A stretch of 64,000 nt of DNA from Musa acuminata AAA Group (Eukaryota; Streptophyta; Magnoliopsida; Zingiberales; Musaceae): NCBI RefSeq assembly GCF_036884655.1, contig NC_088339.1, forward strand, positions 21,831,001 through 21,895,000. The letters run 5' to 3'. The notes beneath the pieces were generated by a model. It made no database searches. It was not told the origin of the DNA and worked only from the letters and a program-made list of their open reading frames with translations. Positions within the stretch are counted from its first letter, which is position 1; each line of letters starts with the position of its first letter. A program made the translations under genes and the position numbers. Below, piece after piece: positions 27,001 to 39,400 of the stretch.

Positions 27001-28009
27001 CCCTTGATTATCGCTTGGATAGAACTTCATTTTGAAGTAGTTCAGAGAAACAAAATTTTCCAATAAAATAACAAGGATGATACTGGAAATTTCATATTCA
27101 AAACAAGGGAACTCAAAAGGACTTTTGAAATAAGAAGAGGAATAAAAACTTCAGCCAATCTACTTACTGCAGCTCAACCAAAAAGATCTTGCATCAAAAT
27201 AGAAATGTTCAAATTATAGAAGATTATTATAGTAAAGTTTTAACATAGGGCAAAAAGATCCTAGGAAACAAATTCCATTATGCAAGTCATGTCAAAAAGA
27301 CATAACACACCCCCCCGCCCCCCGCCCCCCGCCCCATCAAGAAAAAAGAATTCTCTCTGAATTAAAATGTGAACAAGGTTCATCAATCAGCACCCAGTAT
27401 TTACATGTTCTAGAACTGATTTCCCAATCCTTTTCTCCTATTAATCATAACATGAATAACATAAATGTGGATGCGACATCTTTGCCAATGTGATTCTAAC
27501 AGTCCTACAAGCAATGTTTGACATCTCAAACATCTAGGTTAACCCTTTCAGCTATTACCTTACAGAAAACTATATAACCTAACGTACGGTGCAACAAAAG
27601 GAATCACCCTAGAAGGCACCCGATCGGTTCCCCCCTCACATTCAACTTCTCATTTCTTTCGAAATCGATCCTTTTCTCAGGCCAACCTTCCTTTGCGATT
27701 TGTCGATCAACGAGTAACGGGGTCGAAGAAAAGGTGCAGGATTCACAGATAATTAGTGGAAATGCAGAAAGACGGGATTTTTCTTCAAGAAATCCATCTA
27801 CTCGCCACGTACAATCATCGAAAGCGAATATATGATTGCAAGCTAAAAGAAATAAACTAGAGGCGAGGACAAAGGGAGAGGACAACCTGTTGGGCGATGG
27901 CGTCATGGGAGAGCATGTAGTCCCTGTAGAGGAGATAGAAGCCGGCAATGGACGCTGTGGCGGCGCCGGCAAAGAAGGATGCCAACCTCACCCGGAAGAG
28001 GAACCCCAT
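24040..28009 (-). CDS. 79-aa membrane/coiled-coil protein, 2 exons
   Basis: Exon 1 is 27887-28009 and exon 2 is 24040-24156 on the minus strand, 240 nt in total. The 3730-base intron has clean borders (CAACAG/GTTGTC and TTCCAG/GTGAAT). The protein begins MGFLFRVRLASFFAGAATAS, continues through a hydrophobic stretch to about residue 28 (likely one membrane helix or an organelle-targeting sequence), then carries a charged heptad-like segment (LDERYEALNRRVTALE, about residues 48-63) and an acidic, Ala-rich tail. I recognise this as a small, conserved plant protein of unknown function; no enzyme motif is visible. A mitochondrial or endomembrane location with a short coiled coil is an inference. 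Each exon alone is short, so gene finders could miss it. A CT-rich stretch follows directly upstream of the start codon. Confidence 0.75.
27308..27335. repeat. C-rich tract in intron
   Basis: Runs of six or seven C broken by single G, within the long intron of the 79-aa gene. C-tracts of this spacing could form i-motif or, on the other strand, G-quadruplex structure (inference). Confidence 0.8.
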
Positions 28010-31000
28010 CTCTCTCTCCCCCCTCCTATGATGCCTTTCTTCGATCCCCTTGCCATCCCGGCTTTTATAGCCGCCCCAACAGCGACGGCCAGGTGTTTGC
28101 GTTTTGGTCGGGTAAAGATGGGGGGTGGAGGAATACAGACAAGTGTTCCAAGAATCTGGATCATTATTATTTTTGATCTAAGCTCAATATTTTTTTTATC
28201 CAAATAGAAAATAAACTATTAAATCAAAACACGATAAGAGAAGTTTTCCTTCTTTTTCACAAATAAAATAGTGCTAGATTTCCTGACCTGGTTTGCAATC
28301 TTGTTGGTGGGAATTTTCTTTTTTTTTTTTTTTTGGTTGTTTTCCAAGAACGACTTTTGATCCTACGATTTGCTATGATGATCTGATAAAATTTATCTTA
28401 GGATGATCTGAAAATAATCTACTCAGAAAGGGGATTCTTATAGTTACGAGCCTCCACTATATTAGGAGCAGCATGACCTTCAACCTGGTAAGCTCCCTCC
28501 TTCGATGCCTATTCCAAACTTCCTGTACGGTAATGAATTCATTAGTTTTCGCTTGGTTTCCCTCACAAGAACATTCTACCTGCAAAATCACAAATGAAAA
28601 ATATAATGCCTTGAGGTTTTCCCATCTAACCAAAATATGACATCTCATGCGATCCTTTGGGCTTCTAAGATTCCACGTATAACAAATATAAGCAATAGTG
28701 TTCTTAGGAGACACCAGATATCTTTTGCTCAGACTGATCAAGTTTGCCTTCATTTACAGAATCCAAAGGCTATATTTGCTTCATTCCTGACACCAGATCA
28801 ATGAGAATATACTCGAACATAATAAATAAATACCTGCGACATCGAATATGAATGGCAACAAGGGATTCACGAAACGCCCCTTTGAGCAACCATGGCTAGT
28901 GCTCATCTCATCATCTCTCTATATAGCCGAAGTTGTAGACATGACGCGTCTGATAAAAACTTGTCCCCTCTTACTTGAAAAGTCTAACTTATTTTGACTT
29001 GAACAAGTCGAGACGAGTATCCCAAAGCATTCAAAGCTGATGCACCTCTGCTAGTTTCCCAACACCAATTTACCATCCAAATATCTGAGCCCGTCCCAAA
29101 GGAAATTGTAATCGGCATAGCAACGTTCTTCCTCTTTCTCCAACATGCATCGCCACAAAATCATCATGTGGAAGCAATGTAATTATCTATCTGGCATCTG
29201 GGTATTTGAACCAGGAACAAAGACTATCAAACTAATCATCAAATCAAGTCAAGTCGTTGCATTAAAATTTGCACAGTTGCAAAGAATTCTTGTTCTTTTT
29301 TTTTCACTTTCAATTTGAAACATGAACTCAAGTACAAGTTGGCAGAGAAGAAAAAATTCACACAAAGGAAAAGCCCCTGGTTATGGTTCAACATAAAAAC
29401 CTGGGAAAAGATGATCAGAGAGCTTTATCCTGAAATAAATTCCAAACTTTGTTTGGCTGCAATTTCCATCCAAGTAATTGGGTTGCAAGTTTCAACTGGT
29501 AACACCTGCCATTAAATAAACCAAACATGTTGGTATTAGTCATGAGTTAAGAGTGGTGCAAAATATGTTTACCACCACCAGAATAATATGACGTGAAAAT
29601 GATTGGATATGCATGTTAGATCTCAAAATGTATAACCACCAAATAACTGATAGAAACCATAACAACCCAAACTGCAGCTTATAATCATTCATTTGTCAAT
29701 AATTCAAACCACTATGTAACAGAACCTCTGCATAGAGATTGCCCTTGTACATTGATCAAAACACAAGTTACAGGCAACACTTTGAACAAGTGATAAGTTT
29801 TGCCAACTAGTTTGTACTTTCAATTAGGTGATATTATCTTGGACCAATTGCCTGCCATATTAGATAGAAAATATGCAATAAATTTCAAAGATATCCTGTT
29901 TGAGAAAAAGTGCAAAAAGACTTTTCAAATGTTGTTTATTAGAGTTTATTAACAATATGTTTCAAATGTTGGCGTTTGTTTCACTTTATCTACTATCTAC
30001 CTTACCGGTTGAGTTAGGAGCATTTGGTTATATATTTCATCAAACTATAGTTGACTAGTGTCGCTACTGAGATTTGGTACACCTAGAAGTTTTGAATTTG
30101 ATGATGTGCATATTTTGCTATTGCAAGGTTTCCTTGAGCAGTTTTGGAGCAAAGATTTTAATTCAATTCATTGATGTTTAGTTTAAATATGTGAGACTTT
30201 GATATAGGACACAAAAGTATTACTGACCAAGATGCAAATGATCTGCTATGGTAAGTGAGAAAGTCATGGTCCCAGCCATAGAATGTATCCTAATAATTCT
30301 TATGGCAAGTTAATTTAATATGGGAATATGATATCTAAAGTAAATGTAATAAATTTCCTACCTTTAACATGAATCAAAATAAATCTGTCTTAATCAATCA
30401 CAAATACCTTGAGAAATTACATTACATCATGCTAATCCTCAACCTATTTCATCTAAGGGTTCTGTTAAACCATACATTAATACACAAGACCAGTATGTTC
30501 TCAGCATAGTAGAATGGTATGTATTATCTACTTGAATCAAATTTATGCTCTGCAAATACCGGTGTTTATGTATCTACTGTTAAGCCATATGCATCTGTAA
30601 GCCCTAACATTTAACAATATAATTTTCTATAATTTCTCAGATAGAATATATGTTAGCAAAATGAACCCCTCAATTCCATAAAAAACTATTAAAGTTCTTC
30701 TAATCTTTCTTGCCATTTTTCTATTGAGTACTATCTTTAACTAAGCCTGGTAGAAACATAGATATAGTTCTATGGAAAGAGAAAGCTTGGAACTGAAAGA
30801 AACCAAAATAAAACATAAGCATTAAATTCCAAGTTATCAAAGTGTACGAAAATATAAGAAAAAATACTAAAATAGGTCAGTAGTATCTTCATATAGTAGG
30901 AAAATGTCTCACTTCTATCGTGAACATTTCACAGGATGCACATTTGGACATACATAATGTACAAGACATTTATTTGACAAGTCCAAATTATGCAAACTTA

Positions 31001-32512
31001 AATGCCTGAAAACAAGCATCAAATATATCTTACATTATATATGTTTAAATGCCAGTTAGAGACTTGAGTATAATGTGCATAAACAAAAATTCGGTCCAGA
31101 TATCAAGAGACAGTAATGCAGATTAGTTTCTCACAGCAGTGGTAGCAATTCCTGTTGCAGATCAATTTATCTTCAATTCTGGACCATGATGGCACATGTT
31201 GATGTCTAGCATATTAATATGCTAAACAGAGAGATGGGCTAACTGGCATATGAAATCACTGTTTTGATAGTATTGTGTCCTTTTCTGACAAAAGAAAGAA
31301 ATATTTGATATAGATTAAACCTTATATCATTTATTATAGTTTGGATGTCATCTGGATTCTTTGGCTAAATGTTGCCATGTAAATGAACACAACCCTCGAC
31401 TATTCAGGTACTCTTTCCAGAACTAGCCATCTAAATGTTAATCCTTGGTAGCATGAGCATAATTGGATGACTTGAAAATAAATCATGCCACCCACCTCAT
31501 CCATGTCATGCAAATCTCACGTATGCCATCAAGGTATACATAGTTTCATGCTCATATCATAAAGAATTACCAAGATATGTGTGTTCCGGTTGATCCTTCT
31601 TCACATGTTGACAAGTATTGATGGCTAAATATGTACCAGATGCATCCACAGCTGGTGCAACCACAAAAGTGAAGAAGGGAAGAAGAGGAAGAAGAAGAGA
31701 TACCAGAGCAGAGGAACCAGAGTACTTCTCTGTGCTGCTCAGCTGCACAGCATTGTGATCTCCAGGCACAGAGCATAGCAAAATGAGTGTGAAAAGAGAG
31801 AGGAATCTTTATTGTGCCCTTGCATCCTGCATCCAATCCTCGAAGACTGTAGATCTTGCAACCTACTTAATTGAAAGAAAACCACTTCCTAATGTTCAAA
31901 GGTGGCTGACCTACCCGACTTGTGATGGAACACAGCAATGGCCTCACAGGTTAGTGAGTCCATGTGGCAGGAAAAGTAGTCAAAACTCAAATAAATAGAA
32001 ATAAGAGAAAATATGACAAAACATGTTTGCCAAATTAAGAAATATGCACAAACAGATGGATTTTGATCTTTGAAACTTTATGTTATATCTCAATTCTATA
32101 TACTATTTTATATTATTAATAAATGCATCTCTGTGTCCTTGAAATTTTGCCATGTTGGATACTCAGATATGTATCTGAATCTTATTCCCATATCCATGTC
32201 CAGGTAATGATGGTGCCATGCCCCAGAAATGCAACCAGGAGACTATATTGGCACCTGACCATCACATCATGATCAGGGGTAGGCACACACTTGGTGGATC
32301 AACAGCAATCCCAAGGGACATTCTGGGCCTGATGTATGACCCTAGGGAGTTTCTTTCTTGTCTAATCTTGTCTTTGTTGAAATTGCATTGAGACAATAAC
32401 TGTGCTTTTGCACCAATATGGCTCGCTGCTAATGGGAAAGGAAATGAAATGAATCATTACGATGATTTATAATTTGGAGAAAAGAACGACTAATCCATAT
32501 ATCATTAGTCAA
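28010..32512. other. Intergenic DNA without recognised genes
   Basis: The first part (28010 to about 28150) is GC-rich and is the probable promoter/5' UTR of the 79-aa gene. The remainder is AT-rich and unremarkable. A small open frame at 31557-31836 on the minus strand has a hydrophobic run but no start context, homologue or domain that I can support. Confidence 0.5.
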
Positions 32513-33310
32513 TGATTTAAAAAGCACTAAGCACCAAGGTTCCAAAACGCCCGAGGCGCTAGGCACTCACTCAAGCGAAGCGAGACGCTCTAAAATATTA
32601 AAATATAAAAAATATATAATATAATTAATAAATATAATTATTTAAATAAAAATATGATATTAAATTAAAAACAAAGATTAGCAGTGTTAAAATCTAAATA
32701 GTATATTATTAATCTAATAAATAAATATTATTTGAACAATAATTAATAATCTACTATTAATATTATATTTACTGTTAACAGTAGGGAAGAGTAGAGACCG
32801 AAGAAGTCACGGTGAGAAGCTGAGTCGTAAGTAGCAGACAGCAGCGGAAGTTGTGAAGTCGCGAACAACAGGAGGTAGCGGACAGTAGTAAGCAGTGGGC
32901 AACGGCAGCGGACAACAACGACAGACAGCGGATAACAACAGAAGCTGAGGAGACTCGATCGACGATAGAGGAAGACTCGGAGGCAATGGGACAAACGGTC
33001 GACGACGGAGGTAGAGGGGGAAATCGTCGGCAGCAAACACAAAGGGAGAAATCATTGGCGATGGAAACAGAGAGAAGCGTGTGTAGGGTTGGGAATTGGG
33101 GTCGCGTGCTGATATAACTGCGTTCGTTAGTTGGTTCAATTGAACCAACTAATGCAAATTTAAGCGATTCAATCGCCTTATATCAACCGGGCAATCGCCT
33201 GAAGCGCCTGGGCTCGGGCGAGCACCCAAGTAGTGCCTCATTGAAGTGCGCCACCTGACTCTTAAACGAGGCGCTCGGGCGAGATGAGGCCCGAGCGCCT
33301 TTTTAAATCA
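32513..33310. mobile_element. MITE-like element near 3' end of coiled-coil gene
   Basis: Terminal inverted repeats TGATTTAAAAAG (32513) and CTTTTTAAATCA (ends 33310) enclose about 800 bases. Next to them are words such as GGCGCT, GGCGCTCGGGCGAG and CGAGCGCC, giving long GC-rich imperfect inverted ends. The interior shares AT-rich sequence, CTGTTAACAGTAG and a GGTTCAATTGAACC palindrome (33127-33152) with the copy in the USP39 intron. There is no transposase ORF, so it is non-autonomous. No target duplication could be fixed with certainty. Confidence 0.7.
33127..33152. repeat. 26-bp perfect palindrome
   Basis: Perfect palindrome with the same core as that at 13834-13863, at the same relative place in the second MITE-like element. 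Confidence 0.9.
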
Positions 33311-33465
33311 CTGCTGTTAGTTGCTTTGTTTGTCTATCTAAACTAAACAAGTGTAAAGATTTTGTCACTAAATTGAATTTATATATCATACACAACTTCA
33401 AAGAATATAAATAATTCCAACTATAGATACTAACTTATGAACCAAAAGATTTAAGTATGGACTTA

Positions 33466-36400
33466 CTATCTCCTTGAAATCAAGCCAGCTCCAGTTGACC
33501 TAGCAAAGTACAAGTAGCCATGCTAATTAAACTTATCTAGATTGAAAATCAGAAAATTGCATGATCTATAGTCTTGCATATATACATATATACATATATA
33601 ATCAAACAATTCAAATAATACCTCCCTTGCTGCTTCCCTCCAAAACTATGTCTTCCATTACTTGGTCCTTTGCATTGCGAAGAGGACAAACCTGTTTTAT
33701 CAAGGTTTGGTGCACTTCCAACACTAAAGTTGAAAGAGGAATGGCCAGTTTGGAATTCAGATGGGAAACCATTAGCTTCTTGGACATTCTTTAATTTACT
33801 TGAAATTGTGACATCTGATAGCCCCTGAATAATGTTAACTCTGATACCATTTGGTTGTTGGTTCTGTTTTGTCAAAAGCTGGGAGCAGTTGTTACTTGAA
33901 TCTCCAATATCAGTAACAGCAGCACCAACTGCAGAAGGCATGGTGTTTGCAACCTTTGATTCAATTGATTGTGCCATTTTCTGGCGACTGATTTGAGCAA
34001 CAGGAGTGACAGCAACTGAATGCAATAATGATGTGTAAGGAGCAGAAGATGCAGAAGCAGCAGCAACTTTGGCAACAGCAGCAGTTGCAGATATAATTTG
34101 TTGTGCTCCCTCGCGAAGGTGAATAAAGTCCCCTTCAATAACAAATAACTGGAACCACAAACTTAGAATTTTACTAACATAACAGTTCAAGTTAACATTA
34201 GATAGCTCAAATGTTGACGGCAAAAACCTACTTCAGGATAATGTGAAATAAAATCATCAAGCCTTCCATGGTACTTCTTGTAATGGTGCCAGCGAAGGGG
34301 TGCAAGCATTTTCCCAAGCCTATTTGGTAGCTAAAACATACATAACATACAAACTTAATACGAATTACAAAAGATATTATAACAATCAGTAAATTTGCTA
34401 TACTGTTTTGATGCTAAATAGTTATACTCACTGTTGTACTGATTCTGATTCTACCATCTGATCCGGCAGGAACAGCACGGACAATGCAAGCCAAAAGTGA
34501 TCTTTCATCTAAAAGATTGGGTTCCACTAGTGGTTTACCAGGCATCAAAATACTTGAATCAGGTGCAGCCGATACAGCAGATTCTTCAGTACCATTTAAA
34601 CTGATAGAGGAGCTACTTTGACTGGCAGATAACATGATGCCAGAAGTTAGACGTTGTTCAGATTCGAACACCTGATCTTGTGATTGGTTCCCTGCAGTTA
34701 TACTGGCCTCAACCTGCATAAACAAAGAATCAACAATACTACAAGAACCTCTACATGCTTGTAGACTGATCTATTAGCCTTTTCAACCAGCATATTGGTG
34801 TTCATTGAGATCTAAACTGGCAGCTTTCATTCTTTAATTTTTTAACATTTATGAATGGCATAAAAGGGGTACATACCCCAGGTTCATTCTTCTTTTCTGG
34901 TGGGTAGAATTCTCTTGCTGAATCCAAGTGAGAAGGTGCATCTACGGTCCCTTGTGGTTGTTGGGTAAATGTGTTCTGTTTACCATCAATGAAAAGTTAG
35001 CATAAGCAATAAGTGTTACCTAAGAGACATCAGAGTAACAATCCATGATCCAGATAAAAGCAGTCTCTTATTAGCAACCTGAGGTTTTTCACTTGAATCA
35101 TTGCCTGGAGGGCCAGACATCCGTTGCTGGTCTGTGTGGCTGTTAAGTTGGTCAGGATGGACCATCTGTCTTTCACCAAGCAGATTGGAGCTAGAATGGG
35201 TATCTGGTCTTAAAATATCTTGCTCTGTTTGGGATGTCACGAACTTGCTCTGATTAGGTATCTGTGAGATGTCTGATGCAGTCTAAAAGAGAAAAGAAAT
35301 ACAAATTAATGCTGAAAGTGGCATTGTAAAAACAAACACAAGGCTTTGAAATTCTGTGCTACCAGCACCTGATGATTTTGCCAAAGTTGGTGAGGTGGAA
35401 CCATAGGCATTGATTGAAAATGACCCATGTGAGACTGAGGAATAGGAGAATTGGTGGATGCTACAGACTGTGGATCCATTACGTAACTATGCATTGCAGA
35501 CATTTGGCCAGGAGGAATTAAGGCATTCATACTAATTATGGAAGAAGGCACAACTGAAACACTGGGGAGAGGATCAGCCTGAAAAAAAAGAAAAAGAAAC
35601 TTAACATCAAAAGGAGAATACTCTTTAATTATAAATGATATCAGGCAAATATTTAAATTTTAATTTTCTTTGTGCACTAAAATAAACCAGAATAAATAAT
35701 GCAGCCTCATAATGTATATACTAATTTTTAGTTGAATAGCATTTACATTGATCTAGCTTACATTTATTTGGCATAGAATTTGAGGATACCGGTGTTTGAA
35801 GCCGTATAATTACTGTGAACAACAGATCCATGAGTGCAGTGACGAGGAGTTGTCAGGACTGTTAGACAACTTCTGGTCCATTGGCACAGGCCAAACAAGT
35901 GTTCCCACAACCCAAGACAACATGTGACCACAGGATACCCAGTAATCCATTGCTATTGAGAAGAAAAAAAAGATGCAAAATAGTTTTGAATTGAGTGTGT
36001 AATGCATACACTCAATTGTTATGAAATTTTCAAAGATCAGGAATCTTATTCCTAATTTTTTAGTTTGTTTCCCTTTTCTCACATAGCTTTTCCCTCTCAT
36101 TTTTTTCCTTTTCTTGTGTGCAGGACGGAGGGTGGCTCTCAAGTGGATTACAACGTAGAAGCTAGAAGCTACTGATTTATATCTTGTTCATATTTAGTTG
36201 GTTTGTATCTACAAAAAATGGATAGCATCTATGATTGAATTCCCAATTTTTGTTATCCAGATCATGTGCCACCACACTCTGAGATGCTGCAATACCAAGA
36301 ACCAGAAAACAGAACCCAGATCATAGTATCAAGAGATAAATGGTAATATGGTTACATATGCCAAAAGTAATACCCAATTAACGACTCTTGCTCATTTTTA

Positions 36401-39400
36401 TTATTTTTATAATTTATTTTAAGACTTCTAGTCACAACCCGAGCCTGATGGGCTAACTGATCTATCAATTTCATTGAACCCAAACTACTAACAAAAATAT
36501 TTAAGCTAAAGTTGACAGTACACCCATCAGACCCTTATGAGTCAATCTTAGTCTTGCCCTATCGGGGTGCTACAATCTCCCCTACTTAAGGGCTTGACAT
36601 CCTTATCAAAGCCCAGCATAGCCCAGATCAAACCTAGTATTGTGCATGTGAGTTATAATAGTCGAGGAGTTATAATCTCCTCATTTAAGGGCTTGACATC
36701 CTTGTCATAGTGTTAGGACTCTAGCTTGGAGAGTCCTAATTGAGAGGGACATTCATGTAAAACTGTTAGGACTCTAGCTAAGAGAGTCCTAATTGAGAGG
36801 GACATTCTGTTAGGACTCTAGCTAGGAGAGTCCTAATTGAGAGGGGCATTCATGTAGGAGGTTTTTTCTTAGAGAAGAATTAGGAGTTGTAAGGGAATAG
36901 GAGTCTTGAGTAGGAGTCCTATTAGGAGTTGGTTAGAAGTAAGAGTCTTAAGTAGGAGTCCTATTAGGAGTTAGGGTTTAGAAGCCCTATAAATAGCCAT
37001 GTATTCCTTCTCTTTTCATAAGCAATAGATGAATCTTTTCTGCAGTCTTTAAGCAGCAACTTGGAGGGAGGAACCCCTATAGAGTTCTAGGAGGCCGATC
37101 CCCTAAAGAGATCAACCCCAAGTTTAGAATCTGCAAGGGTTCTAACACCTGGTATCAGAGCAGCGTTCTTGGCATCTCGCTGCCCTTCCACAGCCATCCA
37201 TCAACCCTCCACAACCGCCCAAAGCAATTCCCACAATTGCTTAAAAGATCGTCACCGAATTCCGCCATCATCTCCACCACCGCGGATCATCCTTTGATCT
37301 CCACGTGAATTGCAACAGGTTCTGGTTTCCTACCTTACTGCTGCTGCAATTTAGTTATCCTTATTCGAAAATCCAAAAAAAAAAAAAATTGTTCCTATAT
37401 TGCTGCATAAACTTTTCGTCACAAAGTTTTCATCTCTACGACGAAAGATACATTGCAGAATTCCAACCGCATAGCACCATCTGTTTGATCTTGCTACTGT
37501 GCTTTTTCTATCCAAATTTCTACGAAATTTTTATGACATCTTTGACACTTCCTAACAGTGGATTTCCCCTTGGTTTCATCAAAAAATTCTCAATATAAAC
37601 TACTGATCTTTTATATCCAATCTGCTGCAATTGAATTGCAGAATTCAAGCTGCATAGCACCATCTGTTTGATCTTGCTACTGTGCTTTTTCTATCCAAAT
37701 TTCTACGAAATTTTTATGACATCTTTGACACTTTCTAACAGTGGATTTCCCTTTGGTTTCATCGAAAAATTCTCAATATAAACTACTGATCTTTTATGTC
37801 CAATCTGCTGCACTTGAAAATCTATGCTGCAGAAAATTTCAGCTGCATATTGTTGCCTTAACCCATCTATTTGCAATCTTTTTTGAATGAAATATCTTAT
37901 ACACTTCATAGATCATCTTGGCTTCCATCTAAGATTGATCTATTGAGAAATTCATCTCTTAAAAACGATTTTGTGTTACTGCAAATTTTCGTCGTAGACT
38001 GCTGAAATTTTTTGACGAGAATTCTGCAATCGCAACTTGCACCAATTTCCTTGCTATTATACTGTTGAAATTTTCTTGATTAAATTAGACATCCTTGCTG
38101 TCATATAAACTGTGATTTTGCTATCAATTCCCTCCTCAATTCTCTCAAGTTTTAGGTGAAAATTACATTGAGAAATCGTTGTTTCTTCGACGATAATTCT
38201 ACTCTTACAAGACAGCACATACTTGCTGCAACTTCCACGGATTTCTGTCAAACCTTTGCTACCATCTACCACAGATCCAAAACTTTCATCCACAGCCCTA
38301 AAACTTAGCCAAACCACACCCTCAAACTGTACCCAAAACAGCCACAAAACAAGCCTAAACCGCAGCCTACATCCACCAATCCACCAACCCTTTCAACCAT
38401 CACTTCTCTCAACCTATACATGCCTTTAACCCAACAACAAAAGAGAGATCTTAACATCATAGATTTGGGGGCATATACTATAGCATCTAAGGAGACAATC
38501 AATGCTAAATTCGAAGCCTTGGAGGCGCGAATGGAGGATAAGATTCGGACGCTCTTTACCGAACTCAGATTGGGCCGACCACTAAGCCCGAAGAAATCAT
38601 ATCAAGGAGAGAGCTTTGCCCAATCACACCAAGCCCGAAGAGATGACTTCCAAGGGAGGGGAGGCTCTATGACTGACCCCAACTATCCATGCATGAGAGT
38701 GGACTTCCCTAGATGGGAAGAAGGAGACCCGATTGGTTGGATCTCACGCGCGGAGCGATATTTTCGATACCACAAAATCGCAGATGCATCTATAGTGAAA
38801 ATTGCAGCTATACATCTTGAAGGGGATGCTATACAGTGGTTTGAACAGTTTGAACATACTTATGGAGTCCTTTCATGGCAACAATTCAAAGAAGGATTGT
38901 TGATCCGCTTCAGACCAACCGATTACGAGAATATTGACGAACAACTAGCAAAGATCCGACAAACCTCCACCATTTAGGAGTACCAAACCAAGTTTGAAAG
39001 GTTATCTAATCAAAATCATGATTGGTCTCAAAAACAGCTATTGAGGACCTTCATTGAGAGCTTGAAGCCGGAGATCCGAGGAGAAGTTAAAGCGTGACAA
39101 CCGTACACGCTTATGGCAGCCATCTCTTTCGCACGACATCAAGAGGAGCAATTGAACCATGAAGCTCGGAGGACTAGGGTCGCTCCTCAACCAGTAATAT
39201 TGAAGCCCTCAACCCCCCCTACCGTCGACCAAGTCCCTGCACCAAAGAGGTTAACAGGAGAAGAGCTTCGGGAGCGATATGCGAAGGGGTTATGTTGGCA
39301 TTGTGACGAGCCGTGGAGCCGTGAGCATCGCTGTAGTAAAGGAGGACTTCTTATGATTGAACCGATAGAAGAAGAGGTCATTGAACATTCAGAAGAGAGC

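Noticed and set aside
31557..31836. Small minus-strand ORFs with hydrophobic run
   Set aside because: Two frames are open over the same bases, neither is recognised, and neither fits as the last exon of the coiled-coil gene, whose end was found at 33466-33499.
35810..35960. Possible extra exon of the coiled-coil gene (minus strand)
   Set aside because: An AG precedes it and a frame is open, but exons 7 and 8 already join in phase without it and the translated sequence shows no family likeness.
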